Below, piece by piece: positions 7,511 through 13,426 of a DNA stretch of 13,744 bases; positions within the stretch are counted from its first letter, which is position 1; each line of letters opens with the position of its first letter. The translations under genes and the position numbers were made by a program. Source of the stretch: Anaerolineaceae bacterium (GTDB taxonomy: Bacteria; Chloroflexota; Anaerolineae; JAAYZQ01); the NCBI GenBank assembly GCA_012514775.1, contig JAAYZQ010000536.1, positions 1 to 13,744 of the forward strand, given 5' to 3'. The notes beneath the pieces were generated by a model. It did no database searches, was not told where the DNA came from, and saw only the letters and a list, made by a program, of their open reading frames with translations.

Positions 7511-7906
7511 CTATTCCAACGATTGTCCGATTCCCTCCTGGGGAATGCGGCCCATGGCCCATTCCTGGACCACGACGCCGTTCACCAGGTGCTCCTCGAT
7601 GAGCCGCGGCACCATGTCGGGATGCACGTTGCAGTAGGTGACCCGGGGCTGGCCCGCCTGCTCGATGTCCACCAGGGGCTCCTTCGAGCACATGCCGATG
7701 CAGCCCACCGTGGTGATATTGGCGTCGATCTTGCGCTTGTTCAGTTCTTCGAGGATGGCGTGCATCGTCTCGCGGGCCCCGGCGGCGATGCCGCAGGTGC
7801 CCATACCGACGATGATCTTGGTCCCCGTATCGGTACGGATCTTCAGGTCCTGTTTGGCCTGATCGCGGATCTTTTGCAGATCCTCAAGACTCTTGAGCTT
7901 TGGCAT
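7511..7906 (-). CDS. Thioredoxin-like [2Fe-2S] ferredoxin, 131 aa
   Basis: Small soluble electron carrier of the thioredoxin-fold [2Fe-2S] family that accompanies HydB/NuoF-type subunits. After an N-terminal helix (residues 1-25) comes GMGTCGIAAGA with C38, then VGCIGMC with C69 and C73, and TYCNV with C92, giving four candidate cluster ligands. The C-terminal RLIEEHLVNG is typical of the family. The chosen start ATG at 7906 has GGGAGG 6-7 nt upstream and begins MPKLKSLEDL. It overlaps the end of the preceding GHKL ATPase gene by 23 nt in another frame, suggesting coupled translation. Stop TAG at 7511-7513. It probably forms part of, or docks on, the diaphorase of the formate dehydrogenase; the substrate of this extra subunit is not known from sequence. 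Confidence 0.88.
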   Translation of the reverse strand: MPKLKSLEDLQKIRDQAKQDLKIRTDTGTKIIVGMGTCGIAAGARETMHAILEELNKRKIDANITTVGCIGMCSKEPLVDIEQAGQPRVTYCNVHPDMVPRLIEEHLVNGVVVQEWAMGRIPQEGIGQSLE

Positions 7907-8543
7907 CGTTTCCTCCCTTATGCCCAACAGCAGAATAGACGGCATCGCCCGGCTCGTGGCCGGCACCTCTTCCTCCAGGCCCGCTGGCCCGGCCCGCTGC
8001 GGCCAGGCCGGCCTCGCCCTCGGCAATATAGTCGTGCAGCCAGTCGCGCAGAGGGGGATAGGACAGCGGCACCTCGCCCACCTCGGCTTCGATGGCGGCC
8101 GAATCGAACTCGAATGTCTCGTCGCCCACCTGGTGGCGGTAGCGCAGGCGCGGCGGCCGGCCGTCGCCCCCCAGGAGAAAGGCCAGCAGCGTGCCGGCCA
8201 TGTTTCCCAGTGGCGCCCGGTCGATGTGGCTGTGACGAAACGTGGCCCTGACCACCGTCCCCGAGCCCGGCTGCGAATCCACCGACAACTCGCCTTCACA
8301 CCGCTTTGCCGCCGCGGCCAGGAGGGGCAGGCCCAGTCCCACGTGGCGCGTCGTGCGGGTTGTAAAGAAAGGGTTCAGCGCCCGCCGCGCCATGTCGGGC
8401 GACATTCCCCGCCCGTTGTCCCGAACCTCGATGATCAGTCGATCGGCCGTCAAATCTTCCTCGATGCTCACGTCCAGGTGCGTAGCCCCTGCCTCCAGGG
8501 AATTCTGGAGCAGATCCAGCAGGTGCAGGGACAGCTCGCGCAT
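7884..8543 (-). CDS. Stand-alone GHKL-type ATPase (HATPase_c), 219 aa
   Basis: A histidine-kinase-like ATP-binding fold without any phospho-accepting His domain, sensor or receiver. Visible: N-box LLQNSLEAGA (N14), G1 box DNGRGM (42-47), an FFTTR segment (59-63) and G2 box VGLGLP (68-73). Residues 105-172 (NMAGTLLAFLLGG to WLHDYIAEG) form a second conserved part typical of the ATPases found beside HydABC hydrogenases. The last ~45 residues are Gly/Ala-rich and overlap the next gene, so they may not be conserved. Start ATG at 8543 with GAGGGG just upstream, 23 nt after the NuoE-like gene. It may be an anti-sigma/kinase-like partner of the CBS-ATPase and DRTGG proteins; its biochemical activity is unassigned. 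Confidence 0.82.
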   Translation of the reverse strand: MRELSLHLLDLLQNSLEAGATHLDVSIEEDLTADRLIIEVRDNGRGMSPDMARRALNPFFTTRTTRHVGLGLPLLAAAAKRCEGELSVDSQPGSGTVVRATFRHSHIDRAPLGNMAGTLLAFLLGGDGRPPRLRYRHQVGDETFEFDSAAIEAEVGEVPLSYPPLRDWLHDYIAEGEAGLAAAGRASGPGGRGAGHEPGDAVYSAVGHKGGNDAKAQES

Positions 8544-8566
8544 CCTCCCCTCGTCACTCCGGGTCG

Positions 8567-9037
8567 CTATTCCAGCTCGTTCACGAGCTTGACCATGGAC
8601 TCGGGCACCAGGTGGCCCACCACCTTGTCGTCGACCATGGCCACGGGGGCCAGGCCGCAGGAGCCCAGGCAGTAGACGACCTCGAACGTGACCCGGTAAT
8701 CGGGCGTCGTCTCGCCGGCCTTGATGCCCAGGGTGTTCTGCACGCTATCGACGATCCGGGCCGCGCCCTTGACGTGGCAGGCCGTGCCATCGCACTGGCG
8801 GCAGACGTGCCGGCCGCGGCGAGACAGGTAGAACTGGGAATAGAAGGTCACCACGCCATAGATCTGGCTCAGGGGCACCTTCATCTCCCGGGCCACGACC
8901 TCGAGCACCTCTTTCGGCAGCCAGCCATAGAGCTCTTGCGCTTTTTGCAGCACAGGAATCACGGCGCCATGCTGCGTCCTGTACTCGTCCAACACGCCAT
9001 ACAAGGGCGCCAGGTCAAGAGTTTCTTCCTGCTCCAT
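8567..9037 (-). CDS. NuoE-like [2Fe-2S] subunit (HydC type), 156 aa
   Basis: Small diaphorase subunit that passes electrons to or from the FMN of a NuoF-type partner. N-terminal helical bundle (residues 1-65; AVIPVLQKAQELYGWLPKEV is typical), then thioredoxin-like domain with C82-x4-C87 (CDGTAC) and C123-x3-C127 (CLGSC) as the [2Fe-2S] ligands. Usual family length is about 150-170 aa, so it is complete. Start ATG at 9037 has GAGGAGG 6 nt upstream; stop TAG 8567-8569. It is separated from its NuoF-like partner by the GHKL ATPase and ferredoxin genes, an order also seen in hydrogenase HydABC clusters. It is expected to complex with the NuoF-GltD fusion and the formate dehydrogenase. Confidence 0.93.
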   Translation of the reverse strand: MEQEETLDLAPLYGVLDEYRTQHGAVIPVLQKAQELYGWLPKEVLEVVAREMKVPLSQIYGVVTFYSQFYLSRRGRHVCRQCDGTACHVKGAARIVDSVQNTLGIKAGETTPDYRVTFEVVYCLGSCGLAPVAMVDDKVVGHLVPESMVKLVNELE

Positions 9038-9068
9038 GCATGTCCTCCTCGAACGTTTTTGCTTCCAC

Positions 9069-9086
9069 GAGCGTCTCTGACGCCTC
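9069..9086 (-). other. Small intercistronic hairpin at the end of the PHP gene
   Basis: GAGCGTC (9069-9075) pairs with GACGC-C-TC (9079-9086) across TCT, with one bulge, overlapping the PHP stop codon. It lies in the 47-nt gap before the NuoE-like gene and may stabilise or tune the mRNA. It is weak. Confidence 0.25.
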
Positions 9087-9852
9087 AGCCCGGGTAGATC
9101 TCGACCCGGCGGCCCTCGCTGCCGGCGAGGGCCAGGGCCAGCTCGGCTACCACGGGCGCCTTGACCTTGAACATCGTTCTCGCGGTCATCTCTTCCAGGC
9201 GGTGGGCGTCGCCGCTCACCACCCGGCCAAAACCGGCCAACTGGGGCAATCGCCGCAGCACCGCCTCCGGATCGGCGCGCCGCGACAGCTCAATGCCCGC
9301 AATCTCGAGGCCGGGCGGCACAAACCCCAGGTTGGCCACCAGGCTAAAGGATGGCCGGTCCACGTGTGCCGCGATGACAATGCCCCCCAGGGCTCGCGCC
9401 CCGGCCACCACCTGCTCGACGGACAGCGCCGTCGAAATAGAGAGCAGGCGCGTTTCCGTCTCCACGTATTCGCCTTCGGCATCCACCACGTACTGGGCGC
9501 CAAAAAAGGCCTCGTCGTTCTCCCGGTCGGGCAGGGCAGCAAACACCTGCTCTTGCCAGGCCAACACCTGCTCCAGCGTATCGAACAGGCACACCAGGTG
9601 CACCTCTTCCCGGCTCTGGACCTCCATGCCGGGCAGGACGGTGATGCCCGTGCCTGCCGCTGCTGCCATTACCGCCGCGACGTTGCGTGCCGCATTGTGA
9701 TCTGTGACGGCCAGCATCTGCAGGCCCAATTCTCGCGCCCGCCGTACGATGAGCGGCGGGATCATCTCTACCTCAGCACAGGCCGAAAGCACGGTGTGCA
9801 GGTGGAGGTCGGCCGTGAGATAGCACCAATCCCCGCCGGGCCTGTCGGCCAT
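9085..9852 (-). CDS. PHP-domain metal-dependent phosphoesterase, 255 aa
   Basis: Polymerase-and-histidinol-phosphatase fold with its metal ligands visible in order: DLHLH (D15, H17, H19), TDHN (D51-N53), Glu in LPGMEVQ (77), H84 in EVHLVCL, AHVD (H163, D165) and SGDAHR (D225, H227). Such enzymes hydrolyse phosphate esters at a di/trinuclear metal site. The sequence is the type found next to DRTGG and CBS-ATPase genes in HydABC hydrogenase loci, and is not a DNA polymerase domain. Start ATG at 9852, 5 nt after the DRTGG gene. By context it could remove a phosphate placed by the neighbouring ATPases, or hydrolyse a signal nucleotide; the substrate is unknown. Confidence 0.9.
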   Translation of the reverse strand: MADRPGGDWCYLTADLHLHTVLSACAEVEMIPPLIVRRARELGLQMLAVTDHNAARNVAAVMAAAAGTGITVLPGMEVQSREEVHLVCLFDTLEQVLAWQEQVFAALPDRENDEAFFGAQYVVDAEGEYVETETRLLSISTALSVEQVVAGARALGGIVIAAHVDRPSFSLVANLGFVPPGLEIAGIELSRRADPEAVLRRLPQLAGFGRVVSGDAHRLEEMTARTMFKVKAPVVAELALALAGSEGRRVEIYPG

Positions 9853-9857
9853 CGCGC

Positions 9858-10199
9858 CTATTCCCCCGGGGGGATCCCCAGGGCGGCCAGGCGCGCCACC
9901 AGGGCGTACGTGGTGGCCGGCGAGCCCAACACCGTGACCCCGTTCTCCTGCGCCCGCTCGATCGTTTCCACGTCGGGGGCGACGCCTTCACTCACCAGCA
10001 CGGCGGCCAGGTCCAGCAGAGAGGCAACCGCCACCACGTTGGGATGGGCCTGGAGTGTGATCCAGACGTTGCCCGCCCTGGCACCGGCCATGGCGCAGCT
10101 CAGGAGATCGGTGGCATAGCCGCCCGTCACCTCGCGCTCCACGTTGCCCGGTGAATGAACTTGTAGTCCCAGCTCGTCCACCAAATCCCGGACGATCAT
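9858..10199 (-). CDS. DRTGG-domain protein (second copy), 113 aa
   Basis: Stand-alone DRTGG domain: EVTGGYATDLLSCAMAGA (residues 23-40), then VWITLQAHPNVVAVAS (45-60) and a beta-alpha repeat ending IPPGE. DRTGG domains accompany CBS domains, phosphotransacetylases and HydABC loci; the ligand is unknown but regulatory. The start at 10199 overlaps the stop of the CBS-ATPase gene as ATGA, so translation is probably coupled; upstream extensions of this frame lie inside that gene and are rejected. The 5' part of the domain (TGGYATDLLS) is clearly related to, but diverged from, the other DRTGG protein of the operon. Confidence 0.85.
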   Translation of the reverse strand: MIVRDLVDELGLQVHSPGNVEREVTGGYATDLLSCAMAGARAGNVWITLQAHPNVVAVASLLDLAAVLVSEGVAPDVETIERAQENGVTVLGSPATTYALVARLAALGIPPGE

Positions 10200-11158
10200 A
10201 ACAGGTCCTCCTCGGCGCTCGTCGCCTCCGGCGCCGGCGTTGGTTGTGGCACCCTGATCACGATCTCCAGCCGGGTGCCGCGCCCGGCGCGCGAATCGAT
10301 GCTCATCTCGTCGGCGCAGCGCTTGATGTTCAACAGGCCCATGCCTGCCCCAAAGCCCATCTCGCGGATCCATTCCGGCGCCGTCGAGTAACCGGGCTGC
10401 ATGGCCTGCTCCAGGCTCTCGATCCCCGGCCCGTCGTCCACCACCAGGATCTGCATCTGCTGGGGCTGGATCTCGACCTGCATCTCGCCGCCGTGGTCAG
10501 TATGGATGACCAGGTTCATCTCGGCCTCGTAGGCCGCCACGGCCACCCGGCGGGCGATGGCCGGGCTGCCCCCCAGGCGCTCGATGGCCCGCTTGATCTT
10601 GCTCGACGCCACCCCGCCCCGCGAAAAATCCCTGGCCTCGACCCGGTAGCGCAGCATCAGGCTCGTCCGGTCCGAGACAATGTCCTCGAAAATGTGGCTG
10701 GCGCGGTAGCGCTCGATCTCTTCTTGCTGATAGTTTACCTCGATCTTGCGCAGCAGCCCCCGCAGAATGTCGCCCCGCGTCAGAATGCCCACCAGCTCGC
10801 CCTCGCGGGTGACGACCGGAAAACGCCCGAAGCCAAAGCGCGCCATGCGGTTCACGGCCTGCATCACCGACTCGTCGGTGTAGAGGCACTCTACCTCTTG
10901 GGTCATCTTTTGCCCCACGGAGGCGTCCATGCCCCCCTGCTCCAGGGCGCGGATGAGATCCTCCAGGCTGATGAGGCCCACCAGGCGGCCTCCCTCGACG
11001 ACCGGCGCGCCCGAGATGCGACGGGAGCGCAGCAGTTCCTTGAACTCTCGCATGCCCGTCTCGGGCGAGACAGAGATAACCTCCTTCTGCATGACCTCTT
11101 CGACGCGGAGCCGGTAGACAAGCTCGTGCAGTCGAGAGATCTCGATGCCGTCCTCCAT
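10196..11158 (-). CDS. Tandem CBS domains fused to a GHKL ATPase domain, 320 aa
   Basis: Residues 19-75 and 82-140 are two CBS repeats (VEEVMQKEVISVSPETGM; MTQEVECLYTDESVMQAVNR), which usually bind adenosyl nucleotides such as AMP/ATP. A linker leads to an anti-sigma-like HATPase_c domain (about 165-305): N-box EAEMNLVIH, G1 DDGPGI (251-256), G2 GFGAGMGLLNIKR (278-290). No His phospho-acceptor domain is present, so it is not a classical histidine kinase. It probably senses adenylate energy charge and controls a partner protein; the target is unknown. Start ATG 11158 overlaps the preceding gene's stop as TAATG; its own stop overlaps the next start as ATGA. The last ~20 residues (P/A/E-rich) look like a disordered tail. 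Confidence 0.9.
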   Translation of the reverse strand: MEDGIEISRLHELVYRLRVEEVMQKEVISVSPETGMREFKELLRSRRISGAPVVEGGRLVGLISLEDLIRALEQGGMDASVGQKMTQEVECLYTDESVMQAVNRMARFGFGRFPVVTREGELVGILTRGDILRGLLRKIEVNYQQEEIERYRASHIFEDIVSDRTSLMLRYRVEARDFSRGGVASSKIKRAIERLGGSPAIARRVAVAAYEAEMNLVIHTDHGGEMQVEIQPQQMQILVVDDGPGIESLEQAMQPGYSTAPEWIREMGFGAGMGLLNIKRCADEMSIDSRAGRGTRLEIVIRVPQPTPAPEATSAEEDLL

Positions 11159-11541
11159 TATTGTGCTGCCCGCTCCGGCAGATCGTAGAGGGCGCAGGGA
11201 CCGGGGCCCACCAGGCCGGCGTGGTACAGCAAGCCGCAGGCTTCGTACATGGTGTAGCGGGTGCTGAGCAGCGGGATGCCCACCTCCTCGGCCAGCCGGA
11301 TGGTCTCGGCCGGTGGGTGCTTGCCCCGCACAAAGACGATGGTCAGGATGCCTGCCATCTCGGCCGTCCGCACCACCTGGGGGTTGATGAGTCCGGTGAG
11401 CAGCACCGAGCTGGTGGGGGCATAGCTCAGGACATCGCTCATCAGGTCGGCGGCCGCCCCGCACTCGAAGGTAAAGTTGTGATTTGCGTGCCGGGACAGG
11501 ACCTCGGCCTTTAGCAAGCTCACCACCGTTTCAAAATCCAT
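11158..11541 (-). CDS. DRTGG-domain protein (first copy), 127 aa
   Basis: Small cytoplasmic regulatory protein. Recognised by CGAAADLMSDVLSYAPTSSV (residues 27-46), the turn LLTGLINPQVVRTAEMAGI (47-65), FVRGKHPPAETIRLAEE (70-86) and a C-terminal ACGLLYHAGLVGP. This pattern matches the DRTGG proteins encoded beside HydABC. Start ATG 11541 has AGGAG about 7 nt upstream, 9 nt after the cNMP-fold gene. The stop TAA overlaps the next ATG. Together with the second DRTGG copy and the CBS-ATPase it may form a nucleotide-responsive switch on the formate dehydrogenase; this is inferred. Confidence 0.83.
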   Translation of the reverse strand: MDFETVVSLLKAEVLSRHANHNFTFECGAAADLMSDVLSYAPTSSVLLTGLINPQVVRTAEMAGILTIVFVRGKHPPAETIRLAEEVGIPLLSTRYTMYEACGLLYHAGLVGPGPCALYDLPERAAQ

Positions 11542-11550
11542 GAATGACTC

Positions 11551-12117
11551 CTAATAACGCCGGTTTGCCCCGTACAGCTCCGCCAGCCCAAGCTCGGCCA
11601 ACACCCGCTGGTGGCTGGCCATGAGCCGCTCGAAGGAAATGTTGAAGGCGTTTTCCAGGACGGTCATGCCGATGCCTGGATGGCTCTTTATCATGGCCTT
11701 CAGATCGTCGCTGCGCACCACAATAACCTGTGCGTCGCGCGTGCAGCGCGCCGTAAAGAACCAACGGTAGGGTCGCAACAGGGCGCACAACCCCAGGGCA
11801 CCGTTTTTGCCCACCCGTTCCACCGCGATGCTTTTGCCCGGGAGTCGCTCCTCGACGTTAATCTCTTCTTCCAGGCAGAACTCGCCGGAGACGACCACGT
11901 ACAGATCCCTGGCCTCTCCACCTTTGTTAAAGAGCACCTGGCCCTCAGCCACCGGTATCTGGCGGCAGGGCGGAGCGATGAGCCGTAACTGCTCCTCGCT
12001 CAGGCCGCTGAACAACAGCGTGTTGCGCAGGATCTCGGTACACACTTTGCACTCTTGCTCGCCACTCGTCGCGAAAGGCTGTCCATTTCGACTCTTCCGG
12101 GTCACGGTAGACGGCAT
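11551..12117 (-). CDS. CRP/FNR-like cNMP-fold protein lacking a DNA-binding domain, 188 aa
   Basis: Beta-roll sensor (about residues 35-137: LLFSGLSEEQLRLIAPPC, LFNKGGEARDLYVVVSGEF), then a long helix (138-170) as in CRP, but the protein stops about 18 residues later, so no winged-helix domain follows. The phosphate-binding cassette is atypical: the FGE...R-(S/T)-A signature is replaced by LGLCALLRPYRWFF, so cAMP/cGMP binding is doubtful. Cysteines 23 and 26 (ECKVC) precede the roll, with C51, C81, C111 and C125 later, a layout that hints at an FNR-like redox or metal site. Start ATG at 12117 has AAGGAGG 6 nt upstream; the in-frame ATG at 12195 lies upstream of the predicted transcription start and is rejected. 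It is first in the operon. Confidence 0.82.
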   Translation of the reverse strand: MPSTVTRKSRNGQPFATSGEQECKVCTEILRNTLLFSGLSEEQLRLIAPPCRQIPVAEGQVLFNKGGEARDLYVVVSGEFCLEEEINVEERLPGKSIAVERVGKNGALGLCALLRPYRWFFTARCTRDAQVIVVRSDDLKAMIKSHPGIGMTVLENAFNISFERLMASHQRVLAELGLAELYGANRRY

Positions 12118-12177
12118 CCCACGCCTCCTTTGCTGCGAGCCGGCCCACGCATCCTTGCCGCACAACCCCGCAGCGCC

Positions 12178-12197
12178 TTGTGTGAATTCTAACACAA
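12178..12197 (-). promoter_or_regulatory. Palindromic operator TTGTGT-N8-ACACAA over the -10 box
   Basis: On the minus strand TTGTGTTAGAATTCACACAA spans the -10 hexamer. It resembles CRP/FNR-type sites (TGTGt-N6-TCACA) and, with 2-nt shift, the Rex consensus TTGTGAA-N4-TTCACAA (about 11 of 14 fixed bases). A repressor here would block the promoter; Rex would fit an NADH-linked formate dehydrogenase. The identity is undecided. Confidence 0.6.
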
Positions 12198-12214
12198 AGC
12201 CCGGGGCGCGTCAA
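12186..12214 (-). promoter_or_regulatory. Sigma70-type promoter of the fdh operon
   Basis: -35 TTGACG at 12214-12209, 17-bp spacer, -10 TAGAAT at 12191-12186. The predicted start near 12179 leaves about 60 nt of leader before the cNMP-fold gene. Nearest gene downstream on the same strand is that protein. Confidence 0.75.
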
Positions 12215-12338
12215 ATACCCGCGCCGTGCGGACTTCGAAATATGGAACGACGGAGCCGTCAGTGAGCGAAATCGTGTATCTCACGGCCCATCGATTGCGA
12301 AAGATGTAAGTCCTCCCCGCCACGCCTCAGGAAATCGC

Positions 12339-12365
12339 AAAAATGACGGCGGGCACGGCGGCCCG
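12339..12365 (-). terminator. Weak intrinsic terminator candidate after hypB
   Basis: In the minus-strand transcript CGGGC-N6-GCCCG (12365-12350) is followed six bases later by TTTTT (12343-12339). It starts about 22 nt after the hypB stop. The stem is only 5 bp, so the call is tentative. It would separate hyp transcription from the fdh operon. Confidence 0.4.
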
Positions 12366-12387
12366 GGGGGCGGCCTCCACCGCGGGA

Positions 12388-13035
12388 TCACCCCCGGCCC
12401 TCGAGCCACGCCACCCACGCGTCGAGCCCCTCGCCCGTCTTGCACGAGAGCTGGAACAGGGGCGCGCGCGGGTTCAGAGCGCGAAAGGCTTCCTGGAAAG
12501 CCGCCAGGCAAAAGTCGACGTAGGGGGCCAGGTCGGTCTTGTTGAGGACCAGGGCATCGACGGCGGTGAACATGCCCGGGTACTTGATGGGCTTGTCGTC
12601 ACCTTCGGGCAGGTGGGCGATGAGCACCTTGCAATGCTCCCCCAGGTCAAAGCCGGTGGGGCAGATGAGGTTGCCGACGTTCTCGATGAACAGCAGGTCG
12701 ATCTGCTCCAGGGGCAGCCGCTCCAGCGCGCCCGCCACCTGGGGCGCATCCAGGTGGCAGCCGCCGCCGGTGTTGATCTGCACCACGGGCATTCCGGTGG
12801 TGGCGATCTTGTCGGCGTCCACCCGGCCGGCGACGTCGCCCTCCACGACGCCCACCCGCAGCCGGCCGTCGAGGGCGGCGATGGTGGCCAGGATCAGGCT
12901 CGTCTTGCCCGCCCCGGGCGCGGCCATGACGTTCACGGCCACCACCCCGTGGCGGTCCAGCAGCCGGCGGTTCTCCTGCGCTACCCGATCGTTGGCGCTC
13001 AATATTTCTTCCAACACTGGCAGTTCCCGGGCCAT
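12388..13035 (-). CDS. hypB: Hydrogenase nickel-insertion GTPase HypB, 215 aa
   Basis: SIMIBI-class GTPase that, with HypA, delivers Ni to NiFe hydrogenase precursors (and can serve urease or CODH maturation in some bacteria). Visible motifs: P-loop APGAGKTS (39-46), EGDVAGRVDADK (switch, about 70-80), GGGCHLDA with the conserved Cys-His metal site, ENVGNLICP, and NKTDL for guanine recognition. The N-terminal His-rich nickel-store stretch found in some HypBs is absent, and the CxxCGC-type high-affinity Ni motif is not seen. Length is typical for the short form. Start ATG 13035 has GGAGAGGAG upstream; 39 nt after hypA. No hydrogenase structural gene is present here. Confidence 0.96.
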   Translation of the reverse strand: MARELPVLEEILSANDRVAQENRRLLDRHGVVAVNVMAAPGAGKTSLILATIAALDGRLRVGVVEGDVAGRVDADKIATTGMPVVQINTGGGCHLDAPQVAGALERLPLEQIDLLFIENVGNLICPTGFDLGEHCKVLIAHLPEGDDKPIKYPGMFTAVDALVLNKTDLAPYVDFCLAAFQEAFRALNPRAPLFQLSCKTGEGLDAWVAWLEGRG

Positions 13036-13047
13036 GCTCCTCTCCCT

Positions 13048-13071
13048 GGCGCGGGTACGAGGGCCCGCGCC
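13048..13071 (-). other. Intercistronic 8-bp hairpin between hypA and hypB
   Basis: GGCGCGGG (13048-13055) pairs perfectly with CCCGCGCC (13064-13071) around an 8-nt loop. It lies just after the hypA stop and before the hypB ribosome-binding site, leaving that site free. It may adjust the HypA:HypB ratio. Confidence 0.5.
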
Positions 13072-13074
13072 GCT

Positions 13075-13419
13075 TTATTCCACTTCGATGCTGGCCACCG
13101 AGAATTCGCGCCCGGCGGTCACCTGGCCGCCGGGGGTCCGGCAGTCCGGGCAAGCCCACATGCGCGCGCGGGGCGGCTCGTACTCGGTGCCGCAGGCCTG
13201 GCACCGGACGCGGGCCGCGACGCGCTCGAAGCGCAGCTCGGCGCCGTGGGCCACCGTCTCTCGCGACAGGAAGTCAAAGTAGAACTGGATAGACTCGTCG
13301 ATAAAGCCTGTCAGATCGCCGATGACCAGGTTGATCCCGACGACGCGCCGCGCGCCCGCCCGCTGGGCGTGGCGCACGACGATCCCGAGGATGCTTTCCG
13401 TCACGGCCATCTCGTGCAT
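13075..13419 (-). CDS. hypA: Hydrogenase nickel-incorporation protein HypA, 114 aa
   Basis: Nickel-binding metallochaperone that hands Ni to hydrogenase with HypB. It starts MHEMAVTESILGIV, with the invariant N-terminal Met-His-Glu that forms the nickel site, and has the zinc-binding C-x2-C pair twice (RCQACG; ACPDC, about residues 71-92). Length is that of the family. The in-frame ATG at 13428 (adding MPI) would place the Ni-binding His2 internally and overlaps the -10 box, so the start at 13419 is chosen. No ribosome-binding site precedes it, and the -10 box lies only 7 bp upstream, suggesting a leaderless mRNA. Confidence 0.96.
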   Translation of the reverse strand: MHEMAVTESILGIVVRHAQRAGARRVVGINLVIGDLTGFIDESIQFYFDFLSRETVAHGAELRFERVAARVRCQACGTEYEPPRARMWACPDCRTPGGQVTAGREFSVASIEVE

Positions 13420-13426
13420 GATGGGC

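Noticed and set aside
3328..7602. 1424-codon open frame on the + strand antisense to the enzyme genes
   Set aside because: It lies opposite strongly conserved genes, gives a Gly/Ala/His/Leu-rich low-complexity protein with no recognisable motif, and is expected from high G+C third-position bias.
7884..8543. Two-component histidine kinase
   Set aside because: No dimerisation/His phospho-acceptor domain, no sensor, and no response regulator in the operon.
4279..9037. Part of respiratory complex I (nuoE, nuoF)
   Set aside because: No other nuo genes are near, the NuoF-like protein has an extra N-terminal [2Fe-2S] domain and GltD fusion, and an fdh subunit is adjacent.
10196..11464. CBS-ATPase extended upstream by about 100 codons
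   Set aside because: The extension runs through the DRTGG gene in another frame and does not resemble a protein domain; the TAATG-coupled start is better.
11551..12195. Longer cNMP-fold protein starting at 12195
   Set aside because: That start lies upstream of the predicted transcription start and has no good ribosome-binding site, whereas 12117 has AAGGAGG at 6 nt.
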